A stretch of 64,000 bases of DNA from Corticium candelabrum (Eukaryota; Porifera; Homoscleromorpha; Homosclerophorida; Plakinidae), in the NCBI RefSeq assembly GCF_963422355.1, contig NC_085098.1:2203132-2267131 (forward strand). Direction: 5' to 3'. This document shows, one piece after another, positions 57,282-64,000 of the stretch. How positions within the stretch are numbered: position 1 is the stretch's first letter; each line of letters starts with the position of its first letter. The notes below the pieces were generated by a model that saw only the letters and a list, made by a program, of their open reading frames with translations, did not search any database and was not told the origin of the DNA. A program made the translations under genes and the position numbers.

Positions 57282-60200
57282 TTATGTATTTTTGAAATCA
57301 CATTGTTTCTAACTATATTTGTTGTTTCTAGTATTGCTTGTGTTTTTATTCTAGGTAGTAAGTGTTCATTTCAGCTTAAATCAATTGATAATAAAGCCTG
57401 ACATATTTGATATTATAGATAATGGTTTCATTTCATTAAGGGCGTGTGTTATGCGTGTGTCTACATTAGTATTTGTAGTAATGATGTTATCAAGTTTGTT
57501 AGACTATTCCAGGCTAATTAAGATTGAATTACTCTTAAACTGTGTGGATAGAAGAAATGGTATTCATTTCTTTGATTAAATGCTGCCTTTGACTAGATGC
57601 CCTTTTGTACATACGAGAGTGTTAGGAATAAATGCTTCTAATAAATTGCACCATTTTATCTACCGTGCTGTTCATGATCAACAAAATAATTGTTTACTCC
57701 GTCTTGGCTGTGTTTGACCTCTAAACAATTGATCATTTTGGTAGTCTTGTGCAGTTGATTGTATGTATAACATTATTGCAGTACTTCTTCTGTCACCTAG
57801 CTGCAGTTGTCTTATGACTTTTGCTGGCTAACAGTATTTGTTTCAAATCTGATTTCTTTCTTGAGAACGTCTTTATTGTGTTCTTTTCTGTGAATCCAAT
57901 TTATTAATGCACAGTTGCTGGGCAGAGCTTCAGCAACTGATGTTAACGCCGCCCGATAATGCGATAGTCCCATAACTATGGCAGCAAAGCAAGTTCCATC
58001 TGGGTTACGTTTCTGCGCTTCGTTTTTACACCACTGTATCTCGTCGTCGTCACAATCAAGCAGAACAGTCTCTTTCTCCGGCAGAACTACACAAGCTACT
58101 GGTGCAGACAATCAACCTGCTCCTGCAACAACATCACCTGATGCTAGACGGCCGTAAAGCTGAAAAAGTCAATCGCTTAGCTGCTGCAATGTTCCCACAT
58201 GCAGCTGCTCCATTGACCACGCAGCGACCACCACGATGCTACAAGCAGGCGGTACGACACCCAAACACAGCAGTCATCATGTACAGACCACGCCATCACG
58301 GATGCTGACTTGTTTCCCATCATTCGCGATATTGTGCGGGAAGCAATCTCACCACTGCAACAATCCTTGGCCAAGCTGGAGTGTTGCCTCGACTCTGTGT
58401 CTTGAGATTCCCATGCTGACATAACCGCATTATCCGGATACGAACAATGTTCCAGGAAATGCCCACCAACAGCCGCAGTCGAAAGTCACAAGAAATACAG
58501 TGCTAGAGACTCGCCGCACTCAACCACATGGACCACTGATCCGCCGATCAGCAGCACTTCGGATGATGACGATGACCCTGACATCGACTACATCCGGGAG
58601 AAACCAGCGACGGGACGGGCCTACTGAGGCATTCTTCATGCAAACGTAGAGAAGCAGTGTCCGATTCCGTTGGCTCGCTGGCAGGCGCAGTCTCCCAAGC
58701 AACGAAGCAGAAGATTACTGCGGGTGAGTATGTTGATTTGAGGAATTGCTAGCGGAACTGCAACCATGGGCGCACAAGAGGCAGGCATTCAAGTATTCAA
58801 TCAAAACGCCCCAAACTGCCAATCAGTAATTATGGGTCATGGTCGATCGCATTTGTTGCATATGCTGCTCAGTTGGTGTCAGCTCACCCATCAAGAGGTG
58901 CTGAGCTGTTTTAGTACATGGACCTGATAGCGGGCACGAACAAGGATTTCAAACCATCGGCATGTCTGAAGTATGATCTCGCTGCCCGCCACCGTGCTGC
59001 TGCTGACCATTACCTGCGATGGGACCTTGCTGACCCTCACCTTTGGTCACTCTGTTTCACTGGCCCGGCCCGGATGTTAACCTTGCGCACCGTCACCTGC
59101 TTCCGTTGTAGATCATCGGAACTCATAGCTACGCAGTGTAATTTTCGTCGCTTTACAGACGCCGCAGCAAACCCATTGCAACCCACGATCTTGGCTGCGA
59201 AGAAAATCACGTTCACTAAAGCAGGCAATTCTAGGGAACCCTGCCACCGGTTCAACAAAGGTGTGTACGACAAGTCAGCAGAGTCATGCAAGTACAAGCA
59301 CTGCTGCTCGAACAACAACTGCGGGCGACCACATCCTTCATCAGACGTTGTTCAGAAACAATTACAGAGTGAATGTGATCACGGACACACGGCGGGGTCT
59401 TATGACATACCACCTTTGGAAAACTTTCAGTGCTCAGGTCTAGGCGTAGTCTCGAAAAAGGGAGGCGCATGGCACGTAATTATGCACCTGTTGGCCCCAT
59501 TTGGGTCTAGTGTTAACGACTACGTTTCCAAGGAAGACTTTGGTCTAAAATACAGTACTGTCGACAATGCTATCGTCATCCTTCAACGTTTGGGACTGTC
59601 AGCTGCCATGGCAAAAGTCGACATAAAGCATGCCTTTAGTCCGGCGAGAGGACTGGAATTTACTTGGCCTTAAATGGAACGGAAAATTTTACATAGACAA
59701 ACGGCTTCCTTTCGGCCTACGTTCAGCGCCGTTCTTATTCAATTGGCTAGCCGACTCACTACATTGGATTTTGGTTAATAAATGTGGTGTCATGAACGTT
59801 ATACACTACCTAGACGAATTTTTCATTGTTGCGCCTTCTGCAGAAGAGTGCGGGAAATTGTTGCAAACTGTTCGTGATCTATTTGATGTCATTGGGGTCC
59901 CACTCGCCCTGGAGAAGGTCGTTGGTTTAGCATCAATCATGACGTTTCTGGTCATCGAGTTGGATGTTCCCTGACAAGAAATTTGCCTTCCACCGGATAA
60001 ACTAGAGGAATTGTGCATTGCTATTCAAGATTGGCTTGAACAAAAAAATGCAGGAAGCATGAGCTACTCTCTCTGCTTGGGACCGTGAACTTTGCATGCA
60101 AGGCAGTGCCTGCAGGTTGTTTTTTCATGCAACGCCTCATTGACCTCAGCACCAAAGCCAGGATGCTTCAGCATTTTCTTACCCTCAATCAGCAAGTGCG

Positions 60201-63193
60201 ACTTGACTTGGTGTGGTGGAACAATTTTCTTCCTACATGGAATGGTCACTCGTTCTTCCTAGATTCAGAATGGTCGAGCTCGCCTGACATGAATCTGTTC
60301 ACTGATGCCTCTCTCACAGGCTACGGTGCTTTCTATGGCAGGGCCTGGCTGTTGTGTAAATGGGTTGGAGCACAACTCAACCATCTGATAGCTTGGAAGG
60401 AACTTGCGGCAATCATCATGGCCTCTCTAACATGGGGAGACCAGTGGAAGGGCAAGAGAGTCTTATTTCATTGCGACAATCAGACAATAGTCTATTCATG
60501 GCAAAACAGCAGTTCCCGTTCCCTAGCCATCATGGGTCTTTTACGGCGATTGCTCCTGATAGCGGCAAAGGGCAACTTTGCTATCAGACTGTTGCATGTT
60601 CCAGGCACCGATAACAGTATTGCTGATGCCTTTATCTTGTTCACAGGTGACAAGATTTTGACAACTAGCCCCACGGGCCCTTCCAGTTGCAACTCCAGTT
60701 CTGCAGCTCACCCGAGATCTCTGACCGCTGAGGCCCACTACTTTATGCAGCAAGGTGCGCAGCATCTACACGTAGAAGCTACCAAGCCGGCCTCAAGCGC
60801 TACCTTACGTTCTGCACGATAGGGCATCGTACTCCATTTCCTGCCTCTGAAGAACAGATGATGGACTTCTCTGCCTTCATTGCACAGTCGACCAGCTACA
60901 CAACCATAAAGTCTACCTGGCAGGAATCCGTCTGGAGCATATTGAAAGGGGGTTCTCACACCTGCTCAATGACTCCCTTTGCCTCAAACTGGTGCTGAGA
61001 GGTATCCGTCGCAAAGGCGCAAACACTCGTCAATTTCACTTGCCGATCATGGTGGATGCCCTCCGCAGCCTAAAAAGGTCACATCGTGATGTATCGGTCA
61101 TGAGCTGTTGTGACATTTGTCTGATGTGGTCGGCTTGTACACTCGCCTTCTTTGGTTTTTGCATTGCACAGAGTTTGTAGCGACTGGCTCGAGACGTTTC
61201 TTGGACACCGACCTTCAACGCTACAATGTTACCGCTTCAGGCAACGGTTTTCTCGTGTTTTTGCGCACCTCCAAGACAGACCTGTTCCGTCTGGGCCACA
61301 CCGTTTGCATTTATCCATCTGGGCGTTCTGTATGCACAGTTTGAGCTCTACATCATTTTCTGGCAATTCGTGAAGGCATTCCTGGTGAGCCATTGTTTCG
61401 ACGTGCTGATGGTGCCTACTTAATTAACTCACAGATCGTTTACCACTCGTCTGCATTCACTGTTACATGTAGCCGGCATCGAGGAGACACTCTACGCGGG
61501 TCATAGCTTCCGTATCTGTGCAGCAACAACTGCTGCAGCTGGGGGCATGCCCCCTTAGTTGATCCAGACGTTGGGTCACTGGTCTAGCAACTGCGATGCT
61601 ACGTCTGTGCTACCGACGCTATGTCCGCACCTCAGCGGAGACGCTCAGGGGAGTCCCTTCACAACTGGCAGCCATTGTCTGCCCATGGTACTCCAGCTTG
61701 GTGTCCGCTTACTTGAGAGTTGCATTTGGGTCTTGCAGGCTGAACTCTGGAGGGAATGTGGGGGTACGGTTATGTAAGCGAGTTCAGCCTTACAGTCTAG
61801 GTGAGCTCTACACTTGGTTTTGAAGCCTGGCGTCTCAGGCAGTTCAAGAAACCCAGCGCTCTGCGTGGTTTAGAACCAGCACTCTGGTTTGGATGTGTTT
61901 TGTGTCCGGCGCTTGCGGACGGTGTTGTCTGTAATGTGTTCAATCTGGCGCTCTGGATGATCATATGGTTCAATGTAGTTCGGTGCTCCGAACAGTGTTC
62001 AGCATTCGAGTTTGACAGTACCGTACCTCTTACTGTGAATCCCTCCCAATGTGACCCAAATCACGTTGCAACGGTCTGAAGCATGGTGTTCTTGCGGGCA
62101 TGGTGCTAGTGCACAGTTGCTGGGCGGAGCTTTGGCAACTGACGTTAACGCCGCTCGATAATGCGATAGTCCTGTAACTACAGCGGCAAAACAAGTTCCG
62201 TCTGGGTTACGTTTCTGCACTTTATTCCTCCACCCGCCTGCCCGCTATTACTCCAAGGTCTGAATTCATAAACGTAGTTATAATAAACTACTTAGTAGTG
62301 CAATGTTGTGCTAGCCATATTGCCTAATCACTTTTTAGTTATCGCTTTAAATTTGTTGTGGAGCTGACAGGTTGCTATTGTAGTAGTCATTAAGTGTGTT
62401 TTTGCTAGAGTTGTTGTTCTATGTTGTAATAATAATGAATGTTTTTGTTTCAATAAAGTTGGAGGGATCACAACGGGGTACGGTTACATAAGCGAGTTCA
62501 GTCTTACAGTCTGGCCGAGCTCTACCTGGTTTTGAAGCCTGGTGCCTCAGGTGGTTCAAGAAACCCGGCGCTTCGGGTGGTTTCGAACCACCGCTCTGGT
62601 TTAGATGTGATTTGTGTCCGGCGGTCCGGACGGTGTCTATGATGTGATCGATCTGGCACTCCAGATGATCTTATGGTTGTATGTAGTTCGGCACTCCAGA
62701 TGATCTTATGGTTGTATGTAGTTTGGCACTCCGAACAGTGTTCAGCATTTGAGTTCGACAGTACCATACCCCCTACTGTGAACCCCTCCCAATGCGACCC
62801 AAATCACGTTGCAACGGTCTGAAACATGGTGTTCTCGTGGGCATGGTGTTAACACAAATTTCTCAAGCTGCTCAACAAATTTCAATAGATCAAGCAATAT
62901 GTACAGCTTTTGAGAAGTATGACTTTTTTGGAGGCAGTAGACATCCCAGTTAGCCGTCTCATGGCATGACACTGTGATGTTAAGATGCTTACTAATAAAT
63001 AAATGCTGGCATTGAAATGTTATCAATTGTCTTGAAACTTACTTAAAAGTATGTAATTTTTCTATATATTCTTTTGTAGATTATCGAAAAGTTACATAAA
63101 GCGTCTCTTGGATATGTTGAGTGGAAGAAGGAGCACAAGCCGGAGTTCAAACCATGGCTCAAACCAGAACAGATGACGAAACCCACTCCGTTG
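46233..63193 (+). CDS. STARD10: START-domain lipid transfer protein, STARD10-like (3' partial)
   Basis: Exons: 46233-46409, 52172-52319, 56726-56829, 56891-57061, 63080-63193, with the gene continuing past the window. Phases agree; 238 codons so far. Features follow STARD10/PCTP-type START domains: entry helix (DEDFDYFKKLADIDKGW), VVWTQ strand, VLYDVIHDPDYRRVWDDHMI, DIGYYS, CPPGVTNRDFV, then GWIPAWLTNKAATFFAPK and the C-terminal helix ending YVEWKKEHKPEFKPWLKPEQ, close in pattern to STARD10. Family role: cytosolic binding and transfer of phosphatidylcholine and phosphatidylethanolamine. Three of its four introns seen are expanded by mobile elements or TA/CA repeats. STARD10 against PCTP is decided by the WK-KPWL-PEQ tail. 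Confidence 0.92.
47786..50985 (+). pseudogene. DDE/RNase H-fold transposase-like gene, orphan family, decayed
   Basis: Successive plus-strand frames (47786-48093, 48097-49010, 49014-49736, 49700-50085, 50106-50417, 50515-50985) form one protein of roughly 1000 aa broken by frame changes near 48093, 49010, 49715 and 50090 and by a TGA at about 49980-49982. Candidate catalytic residues: Asp in SLNDKHRIKVGEP, Asp in CTDGGPDHW, Glu in NPVERIMS, a D-D-E pattern. The C-terminus has CW-like zinc ligands (CDECNKWRL ... CSCGA) plus CVHCG and YCHDC. I know similar hypothetical proteins in cnidarians and sponges only from memory; superfamily unknown. No terminal inverted repeats found. Sits in STARD10 intron 1. 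Confidence 0.65.
50989..52171. other. STARD10 intron 1, 3' part
   Basis: Follows the transposase-like pseudogene. No coding similarity on either strand, and no inverted end matching the region upstream of 47786 was found by eye. Confidence 0.5.
53200..53254. repeat. (TA)n microsatellite
   Basis: About 55 bp TA array in STARD10 intron 2, just outside the reverse-transcriptase relic. Confidence 0.96.
53380..56010 (-). pseudogene. Reverse transcriptase with PD-(D/E)XK-like C-terminal domain, decayed retroelement
   Basis: Minus-strand pieces in several frames. Near 55840-56010 an N-terminal region (QILAKELQHACQDGLWGFVR). At 55118-55678 RT fingers (WLSGAPLTALNKKSGEIR, FKVNMWNAFNECH with the catalytic Asp position as Asn). 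At 54760-55090 the palm (YLDDGIFVG, GLHTNLDKC). At 54095-54433 the thumb-like region (LPVHTEGLSLREAL). Near 53640-54000 a zinc-like CCCGTTIDPCGDH and SRPEDVYHP then NGQPGYFNVTI, a pattern like PD-(D/E)XK nucleases of early-branching non-LTR elements. Stops and shifts abound, so inactive. Assignment to a non-LTR clade is inference; LTRs were not seen. Antisense in STARD10 intron 2. Confidence 0.75.
57145..57209. repeat. (TA)n microsatellite
   Basis: About 65 bp of TA repeat, some 80 bp after the donor of STARD10 exon 4; a 31-bp CA array follows at 57250-57280. Confidence 0.96.
57250..57280. repeat. (CA)n microsatellite
   Basis: Short CA array of about 31 bp in STARD10 intron 4. Confidence 0.93.
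57908..58020 (+). repeat. Ngaro-type split repeat A1
   Basis: 113 bp, starts TGCACAGTTGCTGGGC and ends GGGTTACGTTTCTGC plus a few bases. A diverged direct copy (A2) stands at 62110-62222. Forms the 5' boundary of the tyrosine-recombinase element. Confidence 0.87.
58918..60822 (+). pseudogene. Ngaro/DIRS reverse transcriptase and RNase H, broken
   Basis: Frame 58918-59673 carries CxxxH-like cysteines (CHRFNKGVC region) and the RT start (GLGVVSKKGGAWHVIMHL, VNDYVSKEDFGL, MAKVDIKHAFS). After a frame change, 59650-59970 has LPFGLRSAPFLFN and HYLDEFFIV, where the active box is YLDE and not the usual YLDD. After further breaks, 60085-60822 carries RNase H with the acidic set visible: FTDASLTGYG, WKELAAI, HCDNQTIV and DNSIADA. 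A stop at about 59972 and a shift near 60085 prevent one continuous product. Confidence 0.88.
60792..61640 (+). pseudogene. DIRS-type tyrosine recombinase, broken
   Basis: Recognisable blocks in several frames: AGLKRYLTFC, LRGIRRKGANTRQFHLPI, WSACTLAFFGFLHCTEFVA, LRTSKTDLFRLGHTVCIYP, then YAGHSFRICAATTAAAGGMPP and LIQTLGHWSS. The HSFR and GHW motifs match the C-terminal catalytic boxes (H-x-x-R and H/W) of DIRS-type recombinases. Frame changes and a TAG after GGMPP show loss of function. Overlaps the end of the RNase H frame. Confidence 0.86.
61748..62105 (+). repeat. Ngaro-type split repeat B1
   Basis: 358 bp starting at tggaggga; contains 'aagcgagttcag.cttacagtct' and 'ggttttgaagcctgg'. 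Direct copy B2 at 62461-62848. Ends four bases before A2. Confidence 0.87.
62110..62222 (+). repeat. Ngaro-type split repeat A2
   Basis: 113-bp diverged direct copy of 57908-58020, placed directly after B1. Confidence 0.87.
62461..62848 (+). repeat. Ngaro-type split repeat B2
   Basis: 388-bp diverged direct copy of B1 forming the 3' boundary of the element. About 30 bp longer than B1 because the unit 'ggcactccagatgatcttatgg' and its flank are tandemly doubled near 62655-62720. Confidence 0.85.
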
Positions 63194-64000
63194 GTTAGTG
63201 AATCCAATGTCTAGTATGTTACTTATCTGCATGTCATGGTAATACTAGTAGTTGACATCTGACACTGCATTGAATTTGTGGACTGTTTGTGTTATGTGAA
63301 AGAAGACAGTTTGACTGACAGCATAAGAATAGTTAGTGGAGTTGATAATATAGGTTAGACATCTACTTTTTGAGAGACTTTTTTTGGTGTTATGCAATAG
63401 CCAACTTTCTTTGATGGTAATGTTACTTACTACTGACACTTACAGCAAAACTGGGGAGTGTTTAGTCTCATGTCATTGTGCCTATCCAGGGTTGTTGCCA
63501 GAATATTTTCCAAAGCTTAGTGAATGACACCATTATCTAGATCAACATGAAAAAACTAATGATTAATATTAACAAGCAATGCAGAGATAAGACTCCAAAG
63601 CACTCAAACTTGTAGGGTATGGTATCAATATGTAAAGTCAAGTTTGATAGGCCACTCTGTTTTAATTCTATGTTTCTTCTGTTACTGCATTAGAATAACT
63701 GCAAATGCTTTCTCACATGTTTTTACATGGTTTGATGTCTAAATTAGTTATCTAAACAATCACGTTGTGTCCCATGAGGTGGTATCCCATGACGTGGTTT
63801 CAGGCCATACACAAGACATTTACAGTGATATTGATGGTAGTCTTTAATTAATACTTGATATTATATTATATTGTAGTTGGATTTAGCTTTACATTAGGTT
63901 ACTTTACATATACATGTAGTACTGGAATAATTATTATTAATTAAATAAAATGAATATGCTACTACAGCATAAAATTCTGGCCTTGCCTGATAGGTGTTTC
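63194..64000. other. Start of the next STARD10-like intron
   Basis: Follows the donor after PTPL at 63193. No exon continuing the START gene was recognised before the window ends; AT-rich with 'ttaattaa' words. Confidence 0.55.

Larger units (their letters stand above)
57908..62848 (+). mobile_element. Ngaro/DIRS-like tyrosine-recombinase retrotransposon
   Basis: 4.9-kb element in STARD10 intron 4, same orientation as the gene. Layout: A1 repeat, decayed gag-like region (58100-58700), RT, RNase H, tyrosine recombinase, then B1, A2, B2 repeats. Split direct repeats in the order A1 ... B1-A2-B2 and a recombinase instead of a DDE integrase are the hallmarks of Ngaro elements. B1 and A2 are only four bases apart. 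An AATAAA near 62452 lies between A2 and B2. No target-site duplication is expected for recombinase-mediated insertion. Coding parts carry several stops and shifts, so the copy is inactive. Confidence 0.9.

Overview
This is a metazoan nuclear window. The genes are intron-rich with GT-AG junctions, there is no operon structure, (CA)n/(TG)n arrays are abundant, and the proteins are animal families (calpain-15, voltage-sensing phosphatase, PGM2, STARD10-like). AT-rich DNA, moderately sized introns and sponge/cnidarian-like mobile elements (Ngaro/DIRS, Ty3/gypsy, an orphan DDE element, RT with a PD-(D/E)XK-like tail) suggest a non-bilaterian or other marine invertebrate, perhaps a sponge. The taxon is an inference and cannot be fixed from this window.

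Four host genes were rebuilt by hand from splice sites, reading phase and protein family knowledge. (1) 135-16880, minus: calpain-15 (small optic lobes type), 11 coding exons, about 1042 aa, nine RanBP2-type zinc fingers and a complete Cys-His-Asn triad. (2) 20992-24615, minus: voltage-sensing phosphatase (TPTE/VSP family), 17 coding exons, about 541 aa, with S1-S4, HCKGGKGR phosphatase loop and C2 domain. (3) 24733-44730, plus: PGM2-type phosphopentomutase, 17 coding exons, about 600 aa. It is head to head with the phosphatase gene across only 117 bp. (4) 46233 to beyond 63193, plus: STARD10-like START-domain lipid transfer protein, five exons seen, 3' end outside the window.

Most of the remaining DNA is mobile. 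CAPN15 introns hold a cluster of tRNA-headed SINEs embedded in CA repeats (3.6-5.0 kb), several MITEs (2.4, 9.2-10.7, 11.9 kb) and a second SINE family (14.3-15.1 kb). The 16.9-21 kb intergenic region holds a hairpin MITE and a LINE RT relic. PGM2 intron 6 holds a whole antisense Ty3/gypsy element with two 153-bp LTRs (32521-37548); intron 16 holds a second copy of the TTA-flanked MITE. STARD10 introns hold a decayed DDE transposase-like gene (47.8-51.0 kb), an antisense RT with a PD-(D/E)XK-like tail (53.4-56.0 kb) and a Ngaro/DIRS-like tyrosine-recombinase retrotransposon with the diagnostic A1...B1-A2-B2 split repeats (57.9-62.8 kb). All mobile-element coding regions carry stops or frameshifts; the four host genes read cleanly.

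The host genes are not an evident pathway. The only regulatory coupling visible is the compact divergent promoter shared by the phosphatase and PGM2 genes.
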